64,000 nucleotides of DNA, taken from contig NZ_JBDUUH010000004.1 in assembly GCF_039939195.1 (NCBI RefSeq), forward strand, positions 186,001 through 250,000. The letters are read 5' to 3'. The notes under the pieces are model-generated. The model had not been told where the DNA came from, did no database searches, and saw nothing but the letters and a program-made list of their open reading frames with translations. Position numbers and translations under genes: made by a program. This DNA is from Foliimonas ilicis. GTDB taxonomy: Bacteria > Pseudomonadota > Alphaproteobacteria > Rhizobiales > Rhizobiaceae. Positions 8,815 to 18,365 of the stretch are shown piece after piece. Position 1 is the first letter of the stretch. Each line of letters starts with the position of its first letter.

Positions 8815-9183
8815 TCATGATATCTTCTGTTGCAAGCTCCGGACCATCGCACGTAGCATCTTACCGATATCCTCCGCTTTGGTGAGCAAAGGTGACAATT
8901 CCGTCTCGTTTGCCAAGCCGACTTGTCCCGATAGGATGAGATGCGTTTCCAATTCTTTCAGAGAACCCTGCGCCACACGAAGAAACTGAATGAACGCACC
9001 GGTACTTTCCCGGCCATGACCTTCGGCGATATTTGCCGCTATTGAAGCAGCCGATCGCCTGATCTGCGATGTCATTCCGTAAACTTCGCTGTTTGGAAAA
9101 GCCTTAGTTATCGAATAACAGGCCACCGCCAATTCCATGGCGGCCTTCCAGACCAGCAAATCTCTGTACGAATTGATTGCCGT
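8815..9183 (-). CDS. Four-helix-bundle protein (S23/IVP-like) inserted between nuoC and nuoD
   Basis: Member of the four-helix-bundle family found in 23S rRNA intervening sequences and, as relatives, in diversity-generating retroelements (Avd). The family core is clear: SYRDLLVWKAAMELAV, SEVYGMTSQIRRSAASIAANIAEGHGR, FIQFLRVAQGSLKELETHL. Family members usually begin M-A-I-x-S-Y-R-D-L, and here that codon reads ACG at 9183-9181, with GGAGG seven bases upstream, giving 122 residues. The nearest usual start codon is TTG at 9159 (114 residues), which would cut off the conserved SYRD. Either ACG is used as a start or the start has decayed. It is unrelated in function to complex I and flanked by inverted repeats. 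Confidence 0.8.
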   Translation of the reverse strand, partial: TAINSYRDLLVWKAAMELAVACYSITKAFPNSEVYGMTSQIRRSAASIAANIAEGHGRESTGAFIQFLRVAQGSLKELETHLILSGQVGLANETELSPLLTKAEDIGKMLRAMVRSLQQKIS

Positions 9184-9195
9184 TTTACAACCTCC

Positions 9196-9232
9196 TTTTT
9201 CCCTATTCGCTACTCACTATTCGCTATTCGCT
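9196..9232. repeat. Inverted repeat, nuoC-proximal arm
   Basis: TTTTTCCCTATTCGC followed by further TATTCGC-type heptamers, the reverse complement of 8767-8802 with about two differences in one heptamer. It ends directly against the nuoC stop codon (TAG, read on the minus strand at 9235-9233), so the element sits at the very end of nuoC. Confidence 0.85.
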
Positions 9233-9835
9233 CTATTGTTTCGCCTTTTCATCGCCCGGCAGGACGTAATCGGTCCCTTCCCATGGCGAGAGGAAATCGA
9301 AATTGCGGAATTCCTGCTTCAGCTCGACAGGCTCGTAAACGACGCGTTTGGCTTCGTCGTCGTAGCGCACTTCGACGAAACCGGTCAGCGGAAAGTCCTT
9401 GCGAAGCGGATGCCCCTCGAAACCGTAATCGGTCAGGATACGACGAAGATCGGGGTGTCCCGAAAACAGAATGCCGTAAAGATCGTAGGCTTCGCGCTCG
9501 AACCAGTCCGCGCCGGGATAGACGGCGGTCGCCGAAGGCACCAGCGTTTCCTCGTCTGCATGAACTTTCACACGAATGCGCTGGTTCTGGCGCGGCGAAA
9601 GCAGGTGATAAAGCACATCGAAACGCTTTGCGCGCGCCGGATAGTCGGCACCGCAAATATCGATGAATGAAATGAACTGGCACTGCACATCGTTGCGCAG
9701 GAAGTTCAGCACATCGATAATGTCGCCCGGCTCGACGGTTACGGTCAATTCGCCATAAGCGATGACTGCTTCGCCGATCTTGGAACCGAGCTTTTCGGAA
9801 ATATAGGCCGAAAGATCGTTGAGAGCTTCACTCAT
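9233..9835 (-). CDS. nuoC: NADH-quinone oxidoreductase subunit C (NuoC)
   Basis: 30-kDa-type peripheral subunit of complex I, 200 residues. The family signature is present: PGADWFEREAYDLYGILFSGHPDLRRILTDYGFEGHPLRKDFPL. It then ends with the typical FLSPWEGTDYVLPGDEKAKQ. The gene follows nuoB closely (5 bases). Its stop abuts the inverted repeat of the inserted four-helix-bundle element, and the C-terminus looks full length, so the insertion has not truncated it. Confidence 0.97.
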   Translation of the reverse strand: MSEALNDLSAYISEKLGSKIGEAVIAYGELTVTVEPGDIIDVLNFLRNDVQCQFISFIDICGADYPARAKRFDVLYHLLSPRQNQRIRVKVHADEETLVPSATAVYPGADWFEREAYDLYGILFSGHPDLRRILTDYGFEGHPLRKDFPLTGFVEVRYDDEAKRVVYEPVELKQEFRNFDFLSPWEGTDYVLPGDEKAKQ

Positions 9836-9840
9836 TCAGA

Positions 9841-10778
<938 letters not shown>

Positions 10779-11128
10779 GCTCCGACTTTCCAATTAATGG
10801 CGATCACGCGTCTGAACTTATATAGCACCCGCGAGGGTAAGCGTGCCGCGACAGTTTGGCTCGGCCGTAAGGTCGGTCAGAACCATGCTGCAATGCGGCG
10901 AGGGTTAGCGCAGCAGGAAGGGCGAAGCAAGTCTAACATTGGCGAAAATCAGGATGCTTCCCGTCACATTTTCAAAATCATGGCAGTTTGCTGAATATTT
11001 GATTTCCTTCACTTTTTACTCCACTTTTAATCCTGCCATAACGCTGGGGGTAGTTCACGGGTAGAACTCCTTGCGCACGAGATGTTTACTTGCTCTGAAG
11101 TCACAGGAACCGTTTTGAAGATGCGCCC
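10779..11128. promoter_or_regulatory. Divergent intergenic region carrying the nuo promoter
   Basis: About 350 bases between nuoA (minus) and the YcaQ-like gene (plus). It must hold the promoter of the nuo operon. On the minus strand a TATATA-like stretch lies around 10814-10822, a possible -10 box, but I cannot pair it with a convincing -35 box. I see no RNA gene, repeat or open frame of interest here. Confidence 0.4.
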
Positions 11129-12319
11129 ATGAAAGAGAAACTATCGCTTGCCGCAGCAAGGCGCATCGCACTCGCCGCGCAAGGCTTTGCCGAGGCGAGG
11201 CCCGCCGGCGAAATAAGCCGGCGCCATCTGAACAAGGTGCTTTCGCGCATCGGCCTGCTGCAGATTGATTCCGTCAGCGTCGTCGTGCGCGCTCATTATA
11301 TGCCGCTCTTCTCGCGACTCGGGAACTACCCGCGCGAAGTGCTCGACAATGCGGCTGGTCCGAAAAAGCGCATCCTTTTCGAATATTGGGCACATGAGGC
11401 CTCGTTTCTGCCGATCGAGACATACCCTCTTATGCGCTGGCGCATGGAGCGCGCGCAAAGCGGCGAAATGTATTCCGGCCTCGCGAAATTCAGGCGCGAG
11501 CGCGCCGACTATATCGAGGAGATATTTCAGGAAGTCTCAAACCGCGGCCCAACTGCCGCATCCGAAATGGAAGGCCCCAAGGGTCCGGGCGGCTGGTGGG
11601 GCTGGAGCGATGCCAAGCAGGCATTCGAATGGCTGTTTTGGGCAGGCAGGCTGACGGCCGCATCGCGGCGCGGGTTTGAACGGCTTTATGACCTGCCTGA
11701 ACGCGTGCTGCCCGCGGAGCTCGTCTCCGCGCCGCCGCCCTCGCCCGCCGATGCGCATCGCGAATTGCTGCGCATTTCGGCACGAGCGCTGGGCGTCGCG
11801 ACGATCAACGATTTGCGCGACTATTTCCGCCTCTCGCCCGCCGACGTGAAGGACCGCATCGGCGAACTGGTAGAGGAAGGCACGCTCCTGCCCGTGCGCG
11901 TCGAAGGCTGGCAGCATCAGGCCTATCTTCACACCGCAGCGCGTATGCCGCGGAAAGTGCAGGCGCGCGCTTTGCTCGCGCCCTTCGATCCACTGATATG
12001 GGAGCGCGCGCGCACCGAACGCCTGTTCAATTTCCGCTACCGGATCGAAATCTACACGCCCGCCCACAAGCGCCAATATGGCTACTACGTCTTCCCGTTC
12101 CTGCTTGGCGAAAGACTGGTTGCCCGCCTCGACCTGAAAGCCGACCGCGCCGCAAGCGTCTTGCGCGTTCTTGCTTCGCACGCCGAACCCGGCGCATCGC
12201 CCGAAACCGCATCGGAACTCTTGGACGAGCTGCGCCTCATGCAGGAATGGCTGGGGCTCGAGCGCCTTGAAATCTACGAAAAAGGCGATCTCGCACCAGC
12301 GCTCCTCAGATCGCTATAG
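11129..12319 (+). CDS. YcaQ-like winged-helix DNA glycosylase family protein
   Basis: 396-residue protein of the HTH_42/YcaQ (AlkZ-like) family, whose characterised members excise bulky alkylated or crosslinked bases from DNA. Recognisable parts are RRHLNKVLSRIGLLQIDSVSVVVRAHYMPLFSRLG near the N-terminus, ILFEYWAHEASFLP, and the QIDSV motif thought to contribute the catalytic region in AlkZ/YcaQ. A C-terminal part holds LLAPFDPLIWERARTERLFNF and YYVFPFLLG. The length matches the family. It reads away from the nuo operon and converges, 19 bases apart, on the next gene. Expression is probably monocistronic. The exact substrate cannot be told from sequence. Confidence 0.88.
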   Translation: MKEKLSLAAARRIALAAQGFAEARPAGEISRRHLNKVLSRIGLLQIDSVSVVVRAHYMPLFSRLGNYPREVLDNAAGPKKRILFEYWAHEASFLPIETYPLMRWRMERAQSGEMYSGLAKFRRERADYIEEIFQEVSNRGPTAASEMEGPKGPGGWWGWSDAKQAFEWLFWAGRLTAASRRGFERLYDLPERVLPAELVSAPPPSPADAHRELLRISARALGVATINDLRDYFRLSPADVKDRIGELVEEGTLLPVRVEGWQHQAYLHTAARMPRKVQARALLAPFDPLIWERARTERLFNFRYRIEIYTPAHKRQYGYYVFPFLLGERLVARLDLKADRAASVLRVLASHAEPGASPETASELLDELRLMQEWLGLERLEIYEKGDLAPALLRSL

Positions 12320-12338
12320 CAGCGGGGCTGTTCTACCA

Positions 12339-13025
12339 TTACGGCCAAAGAACCTGCTTTTTCCAGTTTTCACCGGTCTCAGAACGCACATACCGCAATC
12401 GCTTATGAACGCGGTCCGTCGCGCCTTGCCAAAACTCGACCACGGAAGGCGCAACCGCATAGACCTTCCACGCAGGCGCAATATGTTCCGGGTTGGCTTC
12501 CAGAAACTCTTTCGCCTCGCCTATACGGCGCTTGAATTCATCCGGCGTGTCCAGAATTTGGCTCTGCTTCGAGGCCAGTGCGCTGATTTTCGATCCGATC
12601 GGACGACCGAGAAAGTCTTCAGCGCATTCTTCGCTCGGAAGCTCGATCGCCTCTCCGCGCAGACGAATCTGCCGTCCCAATTGCGGCCAGTAGAATGTCA
12701 GCGCGACGTGACGGGCTTCTGCAATCTGCTGCCCCTTGGGGCTGTCGGCCTTTATGGCGAAGTGCCAGCCGCGCTTATCGACATTCTTTAGAATGAGAAC
12801 GCGTGCATCGGGCCAGCCCTGCTCGTCGACGGTCGAAAGCGTCATGGCGTGAGGTTCTTTTATGCCCTCTGCAATCGCCTCCTCCAGCCATAGTCGAAAG
12901 GCCGCGCGCGGCGTATCGGGCAAATCGCCCATATCCACATCGCGAAATGGACCTTTCAGCGAAGGCAGGCTGCGTAGCTGGTCTTTCATTGAATTATCTG
13001 CGTTCGTCACTGCTTTGCTGCTCAT
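12339..13025 (-). CDS. Pyridoxamine 5'-phosphate oxidase family protein
   Basis: 228-residue flavoprotein of the PdxH/PNPOx fold. The FMN/PLP binding pattern is present: AMTLSTVDEQGWPDARVLILKNVD, then ALTFYWPQLGRQIRLRGEAIELP, and a C-terminal PNPOx dimerisation segment ending HKRLRYVRSETGENWKKQVLWP. This is more divergent than housekeeping PdxH and may be a paralogue or a PhzG-like oxidase; pyridoxal-phosphate synthesis is the default guess. The start at 13025 (MSSKAV) fits the family length; an ATG at 12989 is an alternative and no strong ribosome site decides. It converges with the YcaQ-like gene. Confidence 0.75.
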   Translation of the reverse strand: MSSKAVTNADNSMKDQLRSLPSLKGPFRDVDMGDLPDTPRAAFRLWLEEAIAEGIKEPHAMTLSTVDEQGWPDARVLILKNVDKRGWHFAIKADSPKGQQIAEARHVALTFYWPQLGRQIRLRGEAIELPSEECAEDFLGRPIGSKISALASKQSQILDTPDEFKRRIGEAKEFLEANPEHIAPAWKVYAVAPSVVEFWQGATDRVHKRLRYVRSETGENWKKQVLWP

Positions 13026-13148
13026 TGTCTTTCGATGATCATTACCCGACCGGGATCGAAGCAGGAATAGACCTTTGCATCGCTGGAAATCAATGACACA
13101 GATGCGGCAATCTTCCCGTGTCATGCGCCGCGCGGGCTTAGCGGCGCG

Positions 13149-13178
13149 TTGACACGATACCGGCGCAAAGCCTAGATT
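13149..13178 (+). promoter_or_regulatory. Probable sigma-70-type promoter of the cob operon
   Basis: TTGACA at 13149-13154, an 18-base spacer, then TAGATT at 13173-13178. It lies directly upstream of the cobalamin riboswitch and points into it, so the predicted transcript would start just before the riboswitch. Confidence 0.6.
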
Positions 13179-13187
13179 GCGCGACGT

Positions 13188-13362
13188 GACGGTCTCCTTT
13201 CTTCATGGAAAGGAGCTAAGAGGGAATTCGGTGTGAGATTTTCAGTCTCGAAGCCGAAGCTGTCCCCGCAACTGTAAGCGAAAAGCCTTAGCCGAAGGCC
13301 ACTGGGTTTTCCCCGGGAAGGCGGCAAAGGTGACGACTCGCGAGCCAGGAGACCTGCCGTCT
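13188..13362 (+). ncRNA. Cobalamin riboswitch upstream of DUF1636-cobW-cobN
   Basis: Cis-regulatory RNA that binds adenosylcobalamin and represses the downstream genes. The conserved core TGTCCCCGCAACTGTAAGCG at 13261-13280 and the B12 box GCCAGGAGACCTGCC at 13344-13358 are both present in correct order, with a family-typical GGTGTGAGATTTTCAGTC segment before them. The boundaries are approximate. The first gene begins about 50 bases downstream. Confidence 0.93.
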
Positions 13363-13410
13363 AGAACATAATCCGACTGCCCGGCGGGTGTCCCGGGAAA
13401 GGAGTACTGC

Positions 13411-13824
13411 TTGGACTTTGACGGTAAATTTCCCGAACCGGACGCCGGCGCCGCGAGCGATGTCACAATCGTCGTGTGTTCGTCGTGTCGCGATGAAAAC
13501 GGTTCCGACGGCCCGCCCCGCGCCGGCGTTGTTCTCGCTGATGACACGCGCCGCGCCGCAGCAAATACGAACATCAAGGTGCGCGAGGTCGAATGCCTCG
13601 GCAATTGCAAGCGCCGGCTCAGCGCCGCCGTTCTGCGCGATGGCGCGTGGAGCTATGTCTTCGGCGGCCTTACAATTGAAAGCGGCGACGATCTCGTCGA
13701 GGGCGCAAAGCTTTTCGCAAGCTCGCTCGATCTTCTCATTCCGTGGCGTGGTCGCCCTGATTCTCTGAAGCGCGGGCTCATCGCGCGCATTCCTCCGATC
13801 GATATTCTGAAGGACAATTCATGA
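13411..13824 (+). CDS. DUF1636 small cysteine-bearing protein, first gene of the cob operon
   Basis: 137-residue protein with a ferredoxin/thioredoxin-like cysteine arrangement: IVVCSSCRDENG near residue 21 and VECLGNCKRR near residue 60. This is the DUF1636 pattern, predicted to bind metal or a [2Fe-2S] cluster. It opens with TTG at 13411, preceded by GGAG at good spacing, and its stop overlaps the cobW start. It is the first gene under the cobalamin riboswitch and therefore probably serves B12 synthesis, perhaps in cobalt handling; its biochemical role is not established. Confidence 0.8.
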   Translation: MDFDGKFPEPDAGAASDVTIVVCSSCRDENGSDGPPRAGVVLADDTRRAAANTNIKVREVECLGNCKRRLSAAVLRDGAWSYVFGGLTIESGDDLVEGAKLFASSLDLLIPWRGRPDSLKRGLIARIPPIDILKDNS

Positions 13825-14858
13825 CCTCTACCGTTTCTCGCGTTCCCTGCACCGTCGTCACCGGCTTTCTGGGTGCAGGCAAAACCACGCTCATTCGCAA
13901 TCTGCTCGAAAACTCGAAAGGCCGCCGCCTCGCGATCATCGTCAACGAATTCGGCGATGTCGGCATCGATGGCGACATTCTGAAAAGCTGCGGCGTCGAG
14001 GATTGCCCGGAAGAAAACATCGTCGAACTGGCCAATGGCTGCATCTGCTGCACTGTGGCCGACGATTTTGCACCCGCCCTCGACCAGATTCTCTCGCTGG
14101 AACCGAAAGTCGATCACATCCTGATCGAGACATCGGGCCTTGCCCTGCCGAAGCCGCTGATTCAGGCATTCCAGTGGCCCGCCATCAAAAGCCGCGTGAC
14201 GGTGGACGGCGTCATTGCCGTTGTCGATGGTCCGGCACTCGCCGAAGGCAAGGTCGCGTCCGACATGGATGCGCTCGCCGCCCAGCGCGCCGAAGATGAA
14301 ACGCTGGACCATGATGATCCCGTCGAAGAAGTCTTCGAGGACCAGGTGGCCTGCGCCGACCTCATCATCCTGTCGAAGCGCGACCTGATGGACGATGCGG
14401 GTGTCGCCCGCGCCAATGCGGTGATCGATCAGCACATCAAGCGCGCGGTCAAGATCGTGCAATCGTCCAACGGCAAGGTCGATCCATCGGTGCTGCTCGG
14501 CCTCGGTCTTGCCGTGGAAGACGACATCGAAAACCGCAAGACGCATCACGATGGCGCGTTCGACCACGAGCATGACGATTTCGACACCTTCGTCATCGAA
14601 ATCCCGTCGATCTCGAACCCCGACGAGCTTGCTGTCCGCGTTGCCAAGGCCGCCGAAGAAGAAAACGTGCTGCGCGTGAAAGGCTTCGTCGATGTCGGCG
14701 GCAAGCCTATGCGCCTGCTCGTTCAGGCGGTCGGCCCGCGCGTGAACCATTATTATGACCGCGCATGGAACGCCAATGACGAGCGCCGCTCGCGGCTCGT
14801 GGTTATCGGCCTGAAAGGACTGAACCGGGAAGCAATCGAGCGTATACTCGCGGCCTAA
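13821..14858 (+). CDS. cobW: Cobalamin biosynthesis protein CobW
   Basis: 345-residue G3E-family GTPase, a metallochaperone thought to deliver cobalt for cobaltochelation. The P-loop GFLGAGKTT lies at residues 15-23, the metal-binding CxCC motif GCICC at 73-77, and a His/Asp-rich stretch (THHDGAFDHEHDD) near residue 237, followed by the CobW C-terminal domain. It overlaps the upstream DUF1636 stop by four bases and precedes cobN by 30 bases, under the same riboswitch. Confidence 0.95.
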   Translation: MTSTVSRVPCTVVTGFLGAGKTTLIRNLLENSKGRRLAIIVNEFGDVGIDGDILKSCGVEDCPEENIVELANGCICCTVADDFAPALDQILSLEPKVDHILIETSGLALPKPLIQAFQWPAIKSRVTVDGVIAVVDGPALAEGKVASDMDALAAQRAEDETLDHDDPVEEVFEDQVACADLIILSKRDLMDDAGVARANAVIDQHIKRAVKIVQSSNGKVDPSVLLGLGLAVEDDIENRKTHHDGAFDHEHDDFDTFVIEIPSISNPDELAVRVAKAAEEENVLRVKGFVDVGGKPMRLLVQAVGPRVNHYYDRAWNANDERRSRLVVIGLKGLNREAIERILAA

Positions 14859-14888
14859 CGGCACCTGACAGATAGAAGATGCATTCGC

Positions 14889-17800
14889 ATGCATATATTG
14901 ACGACCACATCCACCTCGCTCGACGATCTGGTCGAGCCGGTAGATCTGCGGCAGCAGCCAGCGGATATTGTGGCTTTGTCTTTTACCGACAGCGATCTGG
15001 CGGGCATCGCCGCCGCATGGAAAACCGGCGGCGATAATCAGCCCTCGATGCGGCTGGCACGGCTGCGCGATCTGCGCCATCCCATGTCCGTCGATCTTTG
15101 GGTGGACAGTGTCGCCGCCCACGCCAAAGTCATTCTGGTGCGCATTCTGGGCGGTTATGATTGGTGGCGCTACGGCTGCGACCAGCTAACCGCGACCGCG
15201 CGCGCCAAGGGTATAAAGCTGGCGCTTTTGCCCGGCGAATGCCGGGAGGAAGACCTTCGACTGATCGAGGGTTCAACCTTGCCCCGAACCGAACTCGACG
15301 GCCTGCTTTCCTATTTCCGCGAAGGCGGCCCGGCCAATATGCGCGGCCTCGTCCAAAGCCTCACGGCGCTCGCACGCGGCGAGACATCGACGCCCGAAAC
15401 GATTGCCGTTCCAAAGGCAGGCTTCTACGAACCGGGCGTTGGCCCGGTCGAGTTGCCGAACCTCACGCCCGGCCAGCCGGTCGTCCCCCTCCTCTTCTAT
15501 AGATCGATGCTGCTGGCGGCAGACGTAGCGCCCATCGATGCGCTTTGCGAAGCCTTGCGCAGCAAAGGCATGTCGCCTGCCCCGATCTTCGTTTCCAGCC
15601 TCAAGGAACCGGCCTCGATAAAGTTCGTCGAAAATGCCTTGGCCGATTTGTCACCCCTGGCAATCATCACCGCAACGGCATTCGCGACGGGTGCTGAACC
15701 CGGCGTAGAGACGATTTTCGACCGTGCCGGCGTGCCGGTTTTCCAAGTAATCGTCGCAACGACCCGCCGCGAAGGCTGGCAGGAAAGCCCGCGCGGTCTG
15801 GCCCCTGCCGATCTCGCAATGCATGTCGTCATGCCTGAGCTTGACGGACGCATCCTCGCAGGCGCGATTTCCTTCAAGGCTGAAACGGAAGCCGACGCCG
15901 AACTCGGCTTCCGCGCCTTCGCCAACCGGCCCGAACCCGATCGTGTCACTCAGGTCGCAAATCGCATCGCCGCCTTCCTGCGCCTGCGCAACACAAGGCG
16001 CGACGAGCGCCGCGTAACGATCCTCATTCCCGATTATCCCAGCGCACCCGGACGCACCGGTTATGCCGTCGGTCTCGACGTGCCAAACAGCGTGCTTGCC
16101 ATGCTGCATGACCTGAAGAACGAGGGCTATGCAGTTGAAGGGATTCCTGAATCTCCGCGCGCGCTGCTTGATTTGCTGGAGATTGGCACGAAAGGCATGA
16201 CGCTGGAGGCCTACAATTCCCTCAGCTCGACCTTGCCCGCGGAGGCCCGCGCGAGCGTGGAGGCTGCTTGGGGGAAAATAAATTCCAAGCCCGGCGCAGA
16301 CCCCCACTCCGCCTCGCTGCGCGAGGCACCTCTCCCCCATAATGGGGAGAGGAAAAATGGCATCCAGCCAGACGCCCTTCCTCTCCCTCACGAAGTGGGG
16401 GAGAGGTGCCTCGCGCAGCGAGGCGGAGTGGGGGAATCTTTCCACTTCCGCGCCGCGCATTTCGGCAATATCACCGTAGCACTCGCCCCCGACCGCGGAC
16501 GTTCCGCAGATCGACGCGGTGACTACCACGACCCAACCTTACCACCCCGGCATGAACTCATGGCCTTCGGCCTCTGGCTCCGCCACACCCTCGCCTCCCA
16601 CGCGCTGATCCATGTTGGCGCGCATGGCACGCTCGAATGGCTGCCCGGCAAGACGGTCGCGCTCTCGCAATCCTGTTTTCCCGAAATCGTCACCGGCTCC
16701 CTGCCCGTCATCTATCCGTTCATCGTCAGCAATCCCGGCGAAGCGGCGCAGGCCAAGCGCCGGATTGCGGCCGTCACGCTCGGCCACCTGCCGCCGCCTC
16801 TCACCGAAGCCGGTCTCGACGAACACCAGCAGAAACTCGAACGTCTGGTCGACGAATACGCGCAGGCGGACGGCCTCGACCGCCGCCGCCGCGACCGCCT
16901 CGCCAAGCTGATTGTCGAAACCGCCGCGCAAACCGGACTGGCCTCACAGGCGGGCGTCGCGCAATCCGACGCGCCCGACGAAGCGCTTCGCCGCATTGAT
17001 GCGTGGCTTTGCGATCTGAAAGACTTTGCGATCAAGGACGGCCTCCACATCTATGGCCGCAACGCACCGGACGAAAACGACGAAGGCCGCATCTCAAGTG
17101 CCGCGACCGAGCGTTCCGGCCTGATCCGCGCCCTCGACGGCCATCACATTCCGGCTGGGCCTTCCGGCGCACCGGCGCGCGGACGCCGCGACGTGCTGCC
17201 GACCGGCCGCAACCTCTTCACCGCCGATCCGCGCACAATGCCGACGCCTACCGCCTTCGATCTGGGCCGCCTGGCTGCTGACGAAATCGTTCGGCACTAT
17301 ATGCAGGCGCATGGCGACTGGCCGCGCTCGCTGGTCATCGATCTGTGGGGCAGCGCCAGCCTTCGCACCGGCGGCGAGGAAATCGCGCAAGGCCTCGCCT
17401 TGATGGGTTGCCGCCCGCAATGGGACGCTTCGACCGGACGCGTGACCGGCATTGAAGTCCTGCCGCCCGCAACGCTCGGTCGCCCGCGCGTCGATGTGAC
17501 GTGGCGCATTTCCGGCCTGTTCCGCGATATGTTCCCAACGCAGATTGCGCTGATCGACGCTGCGGCTTCCGCCGTCGCAACGCGCGACGAGGACGAGAGC
17601 GAAAATCCACTCGCCGCCGCGCAGCGCGCATCCGGCAAAGTGCCGTCGCGCATCTTCGGCTCCTCGCCCGGCACTTACGGCGCGGGGCTGGAGGATTTGC
17701 TTTCGAGCGGCAATTGGGAAAGCCGCGAAGAACTCGGCCGCGCCTATCTCGACGCGACTTCGCACGCCTATGGCGGAGCGGAAGGCGAAGGTGCCGCCCA

Positions 17801-18365
17801 GCCCGGTGCATTCGCGGCACGACTGGCCGACGCCGATCTGCTCGTCCACACCGGCGACGATCCCGGCCGCGACATTCTCGAAGGCTCCGCAGACGTCGCT
17901 TTCATCGGCGGGTTTTCAGCCGCAATCGCCGCCTTGGGCAAGAATGCCGACGTAATCGTGCTCGATACGACCGACCCCGCAAAACCGCAGCCGCGCTCGG
18001 TTGCTGAAGCGGTCGGACGCGTCGTGCGCGCCCGCGCCGTCAATGCGCGGTTCATCGAAGGGCAGATGCGGCATGGCCCGCGCGGTGCCTCGGAATTTGC
18101 CGAAACCGTAGACCGGCTGATCGGCTTTGCCGAAACCACAAACGCCATTCCCGGCGCACTGATCGATGCGGTGCACGCCGCCTATCTCGGCAATGAGCGC
18201 GTGCGAGACTTCATCCTGCGCGAAAACCCCGCCGCCGCAAAAGTCATCGCAGAGCGTTTCGCGGCCGCGCGCCGTCGCGGGCTTTGGCACCCGTTGCGCA
18301 ATTCCATCGATGACGATCTGGCTGCCCTGATTGCAGAAGCCGTCGCGCTGGGAGCAGCCGCGTGA
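14889..18365 (+). CDS. cobN: Cobaltochelatase subunit CobN, with in-frame palindromic insertion
   Basis: Large, porphyrin-binding subunit of the aerobic CobNST cobaltochelatase, which inserts cobalt into hydrogenobyrinic acid a,c-diamide using ATP. The 1158-residue product shows NITVALAPDRGRSADRR, DPTLPPRHELMAFGLWLRH and HVGAHGTLEWLPGK, hallmarks of CobN/BchH proteins. Residues about 471-515 (DPHSASLREAPLPHNGER and onward) are not CobN-like. They are the translation of the palindrome at 16301-16434, inserted between the AAWG and FRAAHFGN segments without breaking the frame. The partner subunits CobS and CobT of the chelatase are not in this window. The stop overlaps the cobG start. Confidence 0.95.
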   Translation: MHILTTTSTSLDDLVEPVDLRQQPADIVALSFTDSDLAGIAAAWKTGGDNQPSMRLARLRDLRHPMSVDLWVDSVAAHAKVILVRILGGYDWWRYGCDQLTATARAKGIKLALLPGECREEDLRLIEGSTLPRTELDGLLSYFREGGPANMRGLVQSLTALARGETSTPETIAVPKAGFYEPGVGPVELPNLTPGQPVVPLLFYRSMLLAADVAPIDALCEALRSKGMSPAPIFVSSLKEPASIKFVENALADLSPLAIITATAFATGAEPGVETIFDRAGVPVFQVIVATTRREGWQESPRGLAPADLAMHVVMPELDGRILAGAISFKAETEADAELGFRAFANRPEPDRVTQVANRIAAFLRLRNTRRDERRVTILIPDYPSAPGRTGYAVGLDVPNSVLAMLHDLKNEGYAVEGIPESPRALLDLLEIGTKGMTLEAYNSLSSTLPAEARASVEAAWGKINSKPGADPHSASLREAPLPHNGERKNGIQPDALPLPHEVGERCLAQRGGVGESFHFRAAHFGNITVALAPDRGRSADRRGDYHDPTLPPRHELMAFGLWLRHTLASHALIHVGAHGTLEWLPGKTVALSQSCFPEIVTGSLPVIYPFIVSNPGEAAQAKRRIAAVTLGHLPPPLTEAGLDEHQQKLERLVDEYAQADGLDRRRRDRLAKLIVETAAQTGLASQAGVAQSDAPDEALRRIDAWLCDLKDFAIKDGLHIYGRNAPDENDEGRISSAATERSGLIRALDGHHIPAGPSGAPARGRRDVLPTGRNLFTADPRTMPTPTAFDLGRLAADEIVRHYMQAHGDWPRSLVIDLWGSASLRTGGEEIAQGLALMGCRPQWDASTGRVTGIEVLPPATLGRPRVDVTWRISGLFRDMFPTQIALIDAAASAVATRDEDESENPLAAAQRASGKVPSRIFGSSPGTYGAGLEDLLSSGNWESREELGRAYLDATSHAYGGAEGEGAAQPGAFAARLADADLLVHTGDDPGRDILEGSADVAFIGGFSAAIAALGKNADVIVLDTTDPAKPQPRSVAEAVGRVVRARAVNARFIEGQMRHGPRGASEFAETVDRLIGFAETTNAIPGALIDAVHAAYLGNERVRDFILRENPAAAKVIAERFAAARRRGLWHPLRNSIDDDLAALIAEAVALGAAA
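16301..16434. repeat. Palindromic repeat inserted inside cobN
   Basis: Perfect 39-base inverted arms, 16301-16339 and 16396-16434. The left arm begins CCCCCACTCCGCCTCGCTGC. An inner pair (GGGGAGAGGA with TCCTCTCCCT) adds to the stem. The element is translated in the cobN frame. It resembles the palindromic repeats widespread in rhizobial genomes that are also known to occur inside genes in Rickettsia-type cases. Confidence 0.9.

Noticed and set aside
8767..9232. Reading the heptamer repeats as a CRISPR array
   Set aside because: Repeats are 7 bases with no spacers and occur as two inverted blocks.
13653..15122. 489-codon minus-strand open frame
   Set aside because: Antisense of cobW and the start of cobN; no domain seen.
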